This document shows, in pieces, positions 6,039 through 13,420 of a DNA stretch of 15,433 nucleotides. The notes beneath the pieces are model-generated. The model did no database searches, was not told where the DNA came from, and saw only the letters and a list, made by a program, of their open reading frames with translations. The DNA comes from an uncultured Loktanella sp. (GTDB lineage: Bacteria; Pseudomonadota; Alphaproteobacteria; Rhodobacterales; Rhodobacteraceae), in contig CAJXTP010000048.1 in NCBI GenBank assembly GCA_913061335.1, forward strand, positions 1 through 15,433, written 5' to 3'. The stretch's first letter is position 1, and each line of letters opens with the position of its first letter. The position numbers and the translations under genes are program-made.

Positions 6039-7037
6039 TTATTCAATGTCACGCTTAAGTGCGTCCATCAGTTCCGAACCAAACGTTTCCTCTAGAACTG
6101 GCCAAGTAGAAGAACGTACATGAGCCGCAATAGCGCCGCGCTCCTCGTCAGAAAGATGTACGATTTCAACACCGGCTTCTTCCAGCTTTGTTAAGAATTC
6201 AGCGTCTTTTGCCTCAGATTGGTCAAATGATGAAAGCGCCGCACTGCTAAATGCAGCCTCTACAACAGCTTGCTGCTCTGCGTTCATCTTATCCCAAACA
6301 CCGTCGCTGATGTAATAGCCGGTGGTCTCAACAAAGCTGTCATAAGGGATGTAGTAATTAAGAGCATCACGCCACATTGTGTAGTTAGCTTCTGGCGTGC
6401 CGCCGATTACGCCATCAACAATACCTTGCTGCAACGCAGGGAACACATCCCCCCAATCGATGGTGGTTGTGTTGAACCCTAAATCAGCCGCCGTCCGTTG
6501 GGCAACATTGGCGGACCAAACACGAATTGTCATTCCCTTGTCGCCGACGGTGGTTGCGTTATCAGGCAACTTCGAAGCGCCGACACCAACAAAGCCTTCA
6601 CCCAGGAGACCGAGCAGCTTTATGTCCTGTTCAGCAAGCAATCCTGAAAAAGCTGTGTAGTAGTTAGATCCCGGGCTAAATATGCGCCGCATCTGTTCGT
6701 AACTTTCAGCCAGATAGGGGACTGAGCTGATTTCAAGTCGTGGATCATTGGTTGGATAGATAAACGTATTCCCAATGTCGATTGCGCCCTTGCGCACGTC
6801 GCCGAATACCTGCTCGCCAGAGCCCAGTTGATTTGCTGGAAATAGCTGTACCGTGATGCCAACACCGGCTGATTCCAGCTCTTCTTTGATCTGCCCTAGC
6901 AGAATAGTGTTGGTGTGGTCTGGTGCGTGGGTGCCTGCGATCCGCAATCTGATGTCATCAGCAAGAGCTGAAGAAGCCAATAGCATTGCAACGCTAGCAC
7001 CAAGCGCGGCGCGCCTCGTAAGTGAATTAAATAACAT
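6039..7037 (-). CDS. dctP: TRAP transporter periplasmic substrate-binding protein (DctP)
   Basis: A 332-residue periplasmic binding protein. The N-terminal signal peptide contains a twin arginine (TRRAALGASVAMLLASSALA) and is probably cleaved after A26. DctP-family features are LFPANQLGSGEQVFGDVRKG (about 65-84), the IRV motif with R172, which in this family pairs with a substrate carboxylate, and ALQQGIVDGVIGG (201-213). A strong GGGAGG ribosome site (complement of 7045-7050) precedes the start. It is the first gene of the TRAP operon and is divergent from the MocR regulator, so it is probably controlled by it. R172 suggests a ligand with a carboxylate or similar acid group, which is relevant to guessing the catabolic substrate. 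The exact ligand is unknown. Confidence 0.93.
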   Translation of the reverse strand: MLFNSLTRRAALGASVAMLLASSALADDIRLRIAGTHAPDHTNTILLGQIKEELESAGVGITVQLFPANQLGSGEQVFGDVRKGAIDIGNTFIYPTNDPRLEISSVPYLAESYEQMRRIFSPGSNYYTAFSGLLAEQDIKLLGLLGEGFVGVGASKLPDNATTVGDKGMTIRVWSANVAQRTAADLGFNTTTIDWGDVFPALQQGIVDGVIGGTPEANYTMWRDALNYYIPYDSFVETTGYYISDGVWDKMNAEQQAVVEAAFSSAALSSFDQSEAKDAEFLTKLEEAGVEIVHLSDEERGAIAAHVRSSTWPVLEETFGSELMDALKRDIE

Positions 7038-7066
7038 CGTTTTTCCTCCCGGTTAACAGAAACTTC

Positions 7067-7117
7067 TTGTATGACCTAAGAAACACACTTGAATCATACA
7101 ATAAGTGTATTTATACA
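7067..7117. promoter_or_regulatory. Putative MocR operator cluster
   Basis: It contains the 8-bp inverted repeat TTGTATGA/TCATACAA with centres 27 bp apart, then TGTATTTATACA. It lies 30-80 bases upstream of the dctP start. Confidence 0.5.
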
Positions 7118-7197
7118 TAGTTGGACGACGAATGAACGTCAAACAATTTCTTAGATAGAGCTCAGACACATGAACATTACCTACGAAAATAGCTTCA

Positions 7198-7214
7198 ATT
7201 GTATGTCGTACAAT
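7198..7214. promoter_or_regulatory. Putative autoregulatory operator ATTGTA-N5-TACAAT
   Basis: A perfect 6-bp inverted repeat with the same TGTA core as the cluster at 7067-7117, 43 bases before the MocR start at 7257. If the longer frame from 7170 were the true start, it would lie within coding sequence. Confidence 0.45.
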
Positions 7215-7247
7215 GCTACCATTGCCGGAGAGTTACTTAAGCAAACC

Positions 7248-7251
7248 GGAG
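7248..7251 (+). promoter_or_regulatory. Ribosome binding site that fixes the MocR start
   Basis: GGAG, five bases before ATG at 7257. The alternative ATG at 7170 has no comparable site. Confidence 0.65.
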
Positions 7252-7256
7252 AAGCC

Positions 7257-8642
7257 ATGTTTGAAGATCTACTGAACGCCGAAAGTGACGTTCCCGTTTA
7301 CAGAAGGCTTGCAGATCGCGTCTTGGAGTTGATCGCATCAAAGCACCTTGTTCCAGGTGACCGCTTGCCGCCTCAACGAGAAATTGCACGCACGGCTGGT
7401 GTCAACCTTACAACGGTGACGCGCGCCATTGCAGTGCTGCATGAGCGGGGCGTTATCGATGGTCGCCCGGGCAAGGGCACGATTATAGTCGCACCAAAGA
7501 CATTTGTTAGTCCACGTTCTGGCGTCTCAGGGGATGAAGGATATTGCGATCTTTCTATCAACCGCCCCGCAACGGACGCCTACTTGCGCGCTCTACAGAC
7601 GATCCTTCCGCACCTTTCAGAAGATCCGCGTTTTGAAGGCATACAAGATTACTACCTTCCTGAAGGTCATTTCGATGTTCGAGAGGCGTTAGCCAATTGG
7701 ATGTCAGACGCTACGGGGCACAGCGATCCAGATCGTGTCGCGGTGGTTAATGGTGCGCAGCATGGCCTTGCTTGTGCGCTCGGGGCGGTTGCAAATTCTG
7801 GGCAAGTTGTTCTTGCTGATTCAACAACCTTTCAAGGTTTTATATCGCTATGCGCTTTACGGGGTGTGGTTCTGAAGCCGGTAGCGATGGATGAACAAGG
7901 AATGATCCCAGACGCTTTCGCTGAAGCATGTAGGCAGTTCAATCCTACCGCCGTCTATTTGATGCCAAACTATCACAACCCCACGACCATCACGCTCAGC
8001 CCTGAGCGGCGAGAAGCGCTCGTCGCGATCGCACGTGCGCACAACGTGATCATCATAGAGGACGATGTCTATCGCCCCCTCATTCGTAAGCCAGTTGCAT
8101 CAATTGCATCACTGCATCCGGACATCACTATTTATGTGACTAGCTTGTCTAAGTGTGTGGCGGCAGGTATTCGACTCGGCGCTGTTTCCGCGCCGCGCCG
8201 CTTGTTGCGCGGCATCAACGCATTCCTGAAAACCAATTGCTGGAGCACGAGCTTTGCCACTGGATTGATGGTCGTGCAGCTTATTGAGCAGGGCAAACTG
8301 TCATCTATCATTGCAGAACAAATGACCGAGTTAGAGGTCCGTCACAAAATTCTGACAGAAAACTTGCCATCAAAAAACCTTCACAGCCAGCCGACCGCGC
8401 CGCATGCTTGGTTAACGTTGCCTGAGCCATGGCGCGGATCCAGCTTTGCACGTGCGGCCCTTTCTGAGGGTGTTTGCGTCCTTTCAAGCGACGCTTTCAC
8501 AATCAGTCGAAACCAAGCTCCCGTGCACGCGATCAGGCTTAATCTCAACGCAGCTCGCTCGCGCGATGAACTGGCAGATGCAGCCAAGACGCTTAATGGC
8601 CTTCTTGAAGGCGGATTCCGAAATGTGAATATCGATGCTTAA
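7257..8642 (+). CDS. MocR-type regulator (GntR winged helix fused to class I aminotransferase fold)
   Basis: A 461-residue transcription factor. A GntR winged HTH occupies about residues 10-80 (VPGDRLPPQREIA, TTVTRAIAVLHERGVIDGRP). A PLP-binding aminotransferase-like domain follows, with NYHNPTT, IIIEDDVY and SLSKCVAAGIRLG; the cofactor lysine is K299 from this start. MocR proteins (GabR, TauR, EnuR, PdxR) use PLP or a PLP-substrate adduct as effector, so the inducer may be an amine or amino acid. The start at 7257 is preferred for its ribosome site and because the residues encoded from 7170 precede the conserved domain and resemble no family extension. It is divergent from dctP and overlaps the next gene by eight bases, so it likely controls both sides and is in the catabolic operon. 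Confidence 0.88.
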   Translation: MFEDLLNAESDVPVYRRLADRVLELIASKHLVPGDRLPPQREIARTAGVNLTTVTRAIAVLHERGVIDGRPGKGTIIVAPKTFVSPRSGVSGDEGYCDLSINRPATDAYLRALQTILPHLSEDPRFEGIQDYYLPEGHFDVREALANWMSDATGHSDPDRVAVVNGAQHGLACALGAVANSGQVVLADSTTFQGFISLCALRGVVLKPVAMDEQGMIPDAFAEACRQFNPTAVYLMPNYHNPTTITLSPERREALVAIARAHNVIIIEDDVYRPLIRKPVASIASLHPDITIYVTSLSKCVAAGIRLGAVSAPRRLLRGINAFLKTNCWSTSFATGLMVVQLIEQGKLSSIIAEQMTELEVRHKILTENLPSKNLHSQPTAPHAWLTLPEPWRGSSFARAALSEGVCVLSSDAFTISRNQAPVHAIRLNLNAARSRDELADAAKTLNGLLEGGFRNVNIDA

Positions 8643-9855
8643 AATTGATCAAAAATGCCCGCAACACGAGATACTCGTTATCGGAGGTGGCGTGATTGGT
8701 ATGAATATAGCTTTCCGTCTGGCAAAAGAAGGCCGCGAAGTTGCTCTGATCGAACCGAATGATCTTGGGATGGGTGCGTCATATGGCAATGCTGGTACGA
8801 TTTCGGATTACGCCACGATTCCTGTTGGAACACCAAACGTCTTGCGTAATCTGCCAAACCTATTCCTAAATCGGAACAGCCCACTATCGGTGCGATATCG
8901 CACATTGCCAAGCTTGCTTCCGTGGCTGCTTGAATTCACGTATCAAAGTCTTCCAGCCCAAGCGGAAAGCAATGCCGAGCGCATTGGTCGATTGCTTAGT
9001 GGTGCCAGCAATATGTGGCAGGAACTCAGTGCTGAATTGGGCGCATCTCAACACTTACATAAGCGCGGTTGCCTGTACTTGTATGAGTCTGAAAAGGCAT
9101 TCGCCGCTGCAAAGTACGACGAAAGATTACGACGCGAAAATGGCGTCGAGGTAGAAGCGATAACCGCGCAAGAGGTTCTGGTGCACGAACCCAACCTGCA
9201 ATCATTTGAAGGTGGCGCGCACTACTTTCCAAATGCGACAAGCATTGATGATCCTGGTGCCGTCATGAAGATATTTGCTCAAAATCTAGCCGAATTAGGG
9301 GTAACAATCTACCCGACGTCAGCAGTATCGATTGACGACAGCAGTGAGAAAAACGTCAAAGTGTTTTGCAAAGATCAGACTTTGGAAGCGTCCAAAGTAA
9401 TCATTGCTGCTGGGGCTTATTCAAAACCGCTCGCAAAGTCAGTTGGCGAAAATGTACGCTTGGATACCGAACGCGGCTATCATCTTGAATTCGATATGGA
9501 CACGCCGCCTGTTTCGAGGCCTGTCTGCTCAGCCAAACGCGGTTTTTACGCTTCTCCGATGCGCGGGCGCTTAAGAATTGCAGGGACGGTCGAGTTGGGT
9601 GGACTATCGCTGCCCAAAGTCGAACGTCGTTTAAAGGTGCTTGAACGTGGCGCACGCGAGATGTTCCCAGAACTTGGTGAACCAAGCCGTTCGTGGTTCG
9701 GCTTTCGTCCATCGATGCCTGACTCTGTTCCTGTCATCCGCTCATCAAAGCGCAACAAGAATGTGATCATGGCATTTGGCCATGGCCATATCGGGATTAC
9801 TCTTGCACCCGCAACAGCGCAAATTGTTAGCAATATCGTTTCCGCGAACCATTAG
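8635..9855 (+). CDS. FAD-dependent amino-acid oxidase/dehydrogenase (DadA/DAO family)
   Basis: A 406-residue flavoprotein of the DAO superfamily. A Rossmann FAD motif VIGGGVIGMNIAFRLAKEG lies at residues 15-33, an acidic residue E39 ends the second strand, and ASYGNAGTIS follows, which resembles the SxGNAG segment of D-amino-acid dehydrogenase small subunits. The C-terminal FRPSMPDSVPVI and GHGHIGITLAPAT are the conserved substrate/FAD end of the DadA group. It would oxidise an amino acid or N-substituted amine to an imine, giving keto acid or aldehyde plus ammonia or amine. The start overlaps the MocR stop by eight bases, which suggests coupling; no clear ribosome site of its own is seen. 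PuuB-type gamma-glutamyl-amine oxidase is an alternative, since it shares the superfamily. Confidence 0.82.
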   Translation: MLKIDQKCPQHEILVIGGGVIGMNIAFRLAKEGREVALIEPNDLGMGASYGNAGTISDYATIPVGTPNVLRNLPNLFLNRNSPLSVRYRTLPSLLPWLLEFTYQSLPAQAESNAERIGRLLSGASNMWQELSAELGASQHLHKRGCLYLYESEKAFAAAKYDERLRRENGVEVEAITAQEVLVHEPNLQSFEGGAHYFPNATSIDDPGAVMKIFAQNLAELGVTIYPTSAVSIDDSSEKNVKVFCKDQTLEASKVIIAAGAYSKPLAKSVGENVRLDTERGYHLEFDMDTPPVSRPVCSAKRGFYASPMRGRLRIAGTVELGGLSLPKVERRLKVLERGAREMFPELGEPSRSWFGFRPSMPDSVPVIRSSKRNKNVIMAFGHGHIGITLAPATAQIVSNIVSANH

Positions 9856-9878
9856 ATTTACAGAAAGTTGCAGCTAAA

Positions 9879-10634
9879 ATGACTCATCCAGTAATGCTCA
9901 TGAACACAGAGGGCCCATCCTCGGCGGTCGTTGTTTGCGAACATGCGAGCAATTTTATTCCTACAGAATATGGGAATTTGGGGCTGGATAAGCACGCTGC
10001 GACTTCACACGCAGCTTGGGATCCGGGCGCATTGGGTGTAACCCGGCGATTGGCAAAGGCGCTGGATGCCGTTGCCGTGACCGGCACGATTTCACGTTTG
10101 GTGTGCGATTTGAACCGCCCGCCATCTGCACATGATGCCAGCACGCAAAAGAGTGAGCTAATTAAAGTTCCCGGAAACGTAGGGCTTTCAGATGAGGAAC
10201 GCGCGGAACGCGCAGCTAAGGTTTATGAACCATTTAGGAGAACATTGGCGGCACAAATTTCAAACACATCGCATCCTGTTTTGATCACAGTGCATAGTTT
10301 TACGCCAATTTATCACGGTAAGCAGCGGGATGTTGAGATCGGTATATTGCATGATGCTGACGCTCGGTTGGCTGACGCAATGATTGATATAGCTACACAA
10401 CACACCAGCATGAACGTTCAGCGCAACGAACCCTATGGTCCAGAAAATGGCGTAATGCATACGCTGCGTGAACATGCGGTTGCTTCGGGTCATCTGAATG
10501 TGATGTTAGAAATCAGGAATGATCTGATTGCGCAGGAAAATCAGCAAATTCATGTCGCGAAATTTATCGCAACTTGGATATCTGAAGCGTTTAATACGAT
10601 GGGTGTTGAAGGTGATGTTCAATGCAAAATCTGA
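9879..10634 (+). CDS. N-formylglutamate amidohydrolase family protein
   Basis: A 251-residue protein of the N-formylglutamate amidohydrolase (FGase) family. VVVCEHASNFIP (about 17-28) and SRLVCDLNRPPSA (92-104) are the family signatures, with likely metal ligands in CEHAS and in VHSFTPIY. Known members remove formate from N-formylglutamate (HutG) or act on related N-acyl amino acids. No histidine-utilisation gene is nearby, and the next gene encodes a gamma-glutamyl ligase, so an attractive inference is that this enzyme cleaves a gamma-glutamyl amide and recycles glutamate, as PuuD or IpuF does with an unrelated fold. It starts 23 bases after the flavoprotein gene and ends 40 bases before the ligase, in one operon. 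The specific reaction is unproven. Confidence 0.8.
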   Translation: MTHPVMLMNTEGPSSAVVVCEHASNFIPTEYGNLGLDKHAATSHAAWDPGALGVTRRLAKALDAVAVTGTISRLVCDLNRPPSAHDASTQKSELIKVPGNVGLSDEERAERAAKVYEPFRRTLAAQISNTSHPVLITVHSFTPIYHGKQRDVEIGILHDADARLADAMIDIATQHTSMNVQRNEPYGPENGVMHTLREHAVASGHLNVMLEIRNDLIAQENQQIHVAKFIATWISEAFNTMGVEGDVQCKI

Positions 10635-10665
10635 GCAGTGCCACCCTATTAGAAATTCAAAAAAT

Positions 10666-10669
10666 GGAG
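10666..10669 (+). promoter_or_regulatory. Ribosome binding site of the gamma-glutamyl ligase
   Basis: GGAG, five bases before ATG at 10675. It supports this start over the 49-codon longer frame that overlaps the amidohydrolase gene. Confidence 0.7.
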
Positions 10670-10674
10670 ATAAT

Positions 10675-12039
10675 ATGTCTGGCACACTGAGTTTTGACGA
10701 TCTAAAATCCCGCGTCGAAGAGGGTATGATTGATACTGTCATCGCCTGCCTTGTTGATATGCAGGGACGGTTGATGGGCAAACGATTGGTTGCTCAATTT
10801 TTTGTTGATAGCGGCTGGGAAGAAACCCATTGCTGTAATTATCTTCTAGCGACTGATCTAGAGATGGCCACACCCGATGGATACGCTTCTACATCGTGGG
10901 AAAGCGGATATGGCGATTATGTCATGAAGCCGGATTTGGACACCATTCGATTGGCACCGTGGCAAGAAGGTTGTGCGCTCGTTCTGTGCGATGTTTTGGA
11001 CCATCATACGTATGAAGAGGTGCCGTTTTCACCGCGTGCAATGTTGAAAGCGCAGATCGCGCGGCTTGAGGAAAAAGGTTTCTCGCCAGTGACTGCGACC
11101 GAATTGGAGTTCTTTCTTTTCCAAGGCACGCATGACGAAATTAACGCGAATGGGTTTCGCGATCTGAAACCGATTTCGAACTACAATGAGGATTATCACA
11201 TCTTCCAGACGTCCAAGGAAGAATATGTGATGCGACCCGTCCGCAATACGCTTTTGGCGATGGGAATTCCTGTTGAAGGATCAAAGGGTGAGGCCGAGGC
11301 CGGTCAGGCGGAAGTGAACATCAGATACGCTGACGCAATGTCGACGGCGGATCACCATACGCTTGCAAAACATGCGATCAAGGAGATTGCGCATCAGCAT
11401 GGGGCAGCCGCGACGTTCTTGCCGAAGTGGCATAAAGATCGGGTTGGAAGTGCGTCGCATATTCACCAGTCGTTATGGCAGGACGGCAAAAATGCGTTTT
11501 ATGACGCAGATCGCGAGATTGGTAAGTCCGAATTGATGGACCACTACATCGCGGGTTTGATGAAGTACGCCGCGGATTACACCTATTTCGTCGCACCTTA
11601 TGTGAACAGCTATAAGCGTTTCGCCAAAGGCACATTTGCACCGACGCAGGTCGTGTGGTCGGTCGATAATCGTACTGCGGCGTATCGGTTGTGTGGCGCG
11701 GGTAGCAAATCCATTCGCATCGAAGTTCGCACACCGGGGGCGGATATGAATCCGTATTTGGCGCAGGCGGCGATTATGGCCGCTGGGCTAAAAGGTATTG
11801 AGGAAAAACTAGAATTGGGCGCACCGTTCAAAGGTGACGCCTATGCAGATGATACGAAACAACACATCCCAAGGACGCTGCGCGATGCGCGTGAAGCTTT
11901 GGTTGCGTCCGATATGTTGCGTGATGCGTTTGGTGATGAAGTAATGGCCCACTATGCGCGCGCCGCTGAAGTGGAAATTGAAGAATTTGACCGCGTGGTA
12001 ACCGATTGGGAAATCGCACGCGGCTTTGAAAGGGCTTAA
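10675..12039 (+). CDS. Glutamine-synthetase-like gamma-glutamyl-amine ligase
   Basis: A 454-residue glutamine synthetase superfamily protein of the PuuA/GlnT-like branch. VDMQGRLMGKR (28-38) is the N-terminal signature of this non-canonical group. The catalytic domain has ELEFF (143-147), EAEAGQAEVNI (206-216, metal and glutamate ligands), GSASHIHQS (258-266, ATP-site histidine), KGTFAPTQVVWSVDNR (318-333) and IRIEVR (347-352). No adenylylation-loop tyrosine motif of true GlnA (NLYDLP) is seen. It most likely joins glutamate to an amine, using ATP, to form a gamma-glutamyl amide. I use ATG at 10675, with GGAG five bases upstream, rather than the upstream extension from 10528, which overlaps the previous gene. 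ALDH follows three bases after the stop. Amine substrate unknown. Confidence 0.85.
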   Translation: MSGTLSFDDLKSRVEEGMIDTVIACLVDMQGRLMGKRLVAQFFVDSGWEETHCCNYLLATDLEMATPDGYASTSWESGYGDYVMKPDLDTIRLAPWQEGCALVLCDVLDHHTYEEVPFSPRAMLKAQIARLEEKGFSPVTATELEFFLFQGTHDEINANGFRDLKPISNYNEDYHIFQTSKEEYVMRPVRNTLLAMGIPVEGSKGEAEAGQAEVNIRYADAMSTADHHTLAKHAIKEIAHQHGAAATFLPKWHKDRVGSASHIHQSLWQDGKNAFYDADREIGKSELMDHYIAGLMKYAADYTYFVAPYVNSYKRFAKGTFAPTQVVWSVDNRTAAYRLCGAGSKSIRIEVRTPGADMNPYLAQAAIMAAGLKGIEEKLELGAPFKGDAYADDTKQHIPRTLRDAREALVASDMLRDAFGDEVMAHYARAAEVEIEEFDRVVTDWEIARGFERA

Positions 12040-12042
12040 GAA

Positions 12043-13416
12043 ATGACGATCACTTGTATTTCCCCGATTGACGGGTCGGTCTATGCGACCCGCGAAGCGT
12101 TATTGCGCGCGGCGGCTGATGATGCCGTGGAACGCGCGAAAGCAGCGCAAGTTGCGTGGGCAGAATTGCCGTTGAAGGCGCGTATTTCACTGGTGCAGGC
12201 GGGTGTCGCACGCATTGGTGAGATGAATGATGAGATCGTGACCGAGCTTGCTTGGCAAATGGGTCGCCCCACGCGCTATGGCGGTGAATTCGGTGGGTTC
12301 AATGAGCGCGCGAGCTATATGGCGGATATTGCTGAGGACGCGCTTGCACCGATTGAAGTGGAAGACAGCGATGCGTTTCGGCGCGTGATCAAGCGGGTGC
12401 CGCACGGTGTTGTGCTGGTCGTGGCCCCCTGGAATTATCCGTACATGACGGCGATTAATACCGTCGCACCCGCTTTGATTGCTGGGAATACGGTTGTCCT
12501 GAAACACGCATCGCAAACGTTGTTGGTTGGTGAGCGGTTAGCTGCTGCGTTTCATGAAGTTGGTGTGCCTGCTGACGTCTTCCAAAACGTATTCTTGGAC
12601 CACCAGACAACGTCTGAACTCATCGCGGATCGCGCATTTGGATTTGTGAACTTTACGGGTTCTGTCGGCGGCGGCAAGGCGATGGAGCGCGCGGCGGCGG
12701 GTACATTTACCGGCGTTGGACTCGAGCTTGGTGGGAAAGATCCAGGCTATGTCATGGACGATGCTGACGTGGACGCGGCCGTTGTTACGTTGATCGATGG
12801 CGCGATGTTTAATTCCGGTCAGTGCTGTTGTGGGATCGAACGGATTTATGTCCATGAGAGCCTGTTTGATACATTCGTTGAAAAGGCCGTGGCAATCGTG
12901 AACCGGTATAAGCTGGGCAACCCGTTAGACGCAGAAACAACGCTTGGACCGATGGCACATGTCCGGTTCGCAGAAGAAGTACGTGGCCAAACTGCGGAAG
13001 CAGTCGCTGCTGGTGCAACGGCTCATATTGATCCGGCAAAGTTCCCTGAAGATGGAGGTGCATATCTCATGCCTCAAATCCTGACGAATGTTGATCATTC
13101 AATGCGCGTGATGCGCGAAGAAAGCTTTGGCCCAGTTGTCGGGATTATGCCGGTTAAAAGCGACGCGGAAGCGATCGCACTGATGAACGATAGCGACTTT
13201 GGCTTGACTGCTTCGCTTTGGACACAAGACCCTGTGCGAGCCGAGGCGATTGCCGATCAGATTGAAACGGGGACGGTGTTTATGAACCGCGCCGACTATC
13301 TTGATCCCGGTCTGTGCTGGACAGGATGCAAAGATACCGGACGCGGTGGGGGTCTTTCCGTGATCGGATACCACAACCTGACACATCCAAAATCATACCA
13401 CTTGAAGAAGGCTTAA
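12043..13416 (+). CDS. NAD(P)+-dependent aldehyde dehydrogenase
   Basis: A 457-residue member of the ALDH superfamily, of usual length. VVAPWNYPY contains the oxyanion asparagine N131. FTGSVGGGKAM holds the cofactor-loop GS motif. LELGGKDP carries the general base E228, and FNSGQCCCGIERIYV carries the nucleophile, most likely C262 by the GQxC pattern. It should oxidise an aldehyde to a carboxylic acid. It is sandwiched between the gamma-glutamyl ligase (3-base gap) and an alcohol dehydrogenase (4-base gap), so the aldehyde is probably made by that dehydrogenase or by the flavoprotein, perhaps while glutamylated, as with PuuC. A succinate-semialdehyde-like role is possible; the sequence does not decide. 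Confidence 0.88.
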   Translation: MTITCISPIDGSVYATREALLRAAADDAVERAKAAQVAWAELPLKARISLVQAGVARIGEMNDEIVTELAWQMGRPTRYGGEFGGFNERASYMADIAEDALAPIEVEDSDAFRRVIKRVPHGVVLVVAPWNYPYMTAINTVAPALIAGNTVVLKHASQTLLVGERLAAAFHEVGVPADVFQNVFLDHQTTSELIADRAFGFVNFTGSVGGGKAMERAAAGTFTGVGLELGGKDPGYVMDDADVDAAVVTLIDGAMFNSGQCCCGIERIYVHESLFDTFVEKAVAIVNRYKLGNPLDAETTLGPMAHVRFAEEVRGQTAEAVAAGATAHIDPAKFPEDGGAYLMPQILTNVDHSMRVMREESFGPVVGIMPVKSDAEAIALMNDSDFGLTASLWTQDPVRAEAIADQIETGTVFMNRADYLDPGLCWTGCKDTGRGGGLSVIGYHNLTHPKSYHLKKA

Positions 13417-13420
13417 GCTG

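Larger units (their letters stand above)
7038..7256. promoter_or_regulatory. Divergent TRAP/catabolic control region with repeated operator half-sites
   Basis: This 219-base, A+T-rich region drives dctPQM leftward and the MocR-led operon rightward. TTGTATGA (7067-7074) and its exact complement TCATACAA (7094-7101) form an inverted repeat. TGTAT-TT-ATACA (7106-7117) follows at once, and ATTGTA-TGTCG-TACAAT (7198-7214), a perfect 6-bp inverted repeat, lies just before the preferred MocR start. The shared TGTAT/ATACA core in all of them suggests one regulator, most simply the neighbouring MocR protein acting on both operons and on itself. Assignment is by pattern only. Confidence 0.6.

Noticed and set aside
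9879..10634. Histidine-utilisation hutG
   Set aside because: The family matches, but no hutH, hutU, hutI or hutF is nearby and the operon is of a different kind.
10675..12039. Reading the ligase as housekeeping glutamine synthetase GlnA
   Set aside because: The N-terminal VDMQGRLMGKR signature, the lack of the NLYDLP adenylylation motif, and the catabolic operon context fit the gamma-glutamyl-amine ligase branch better.
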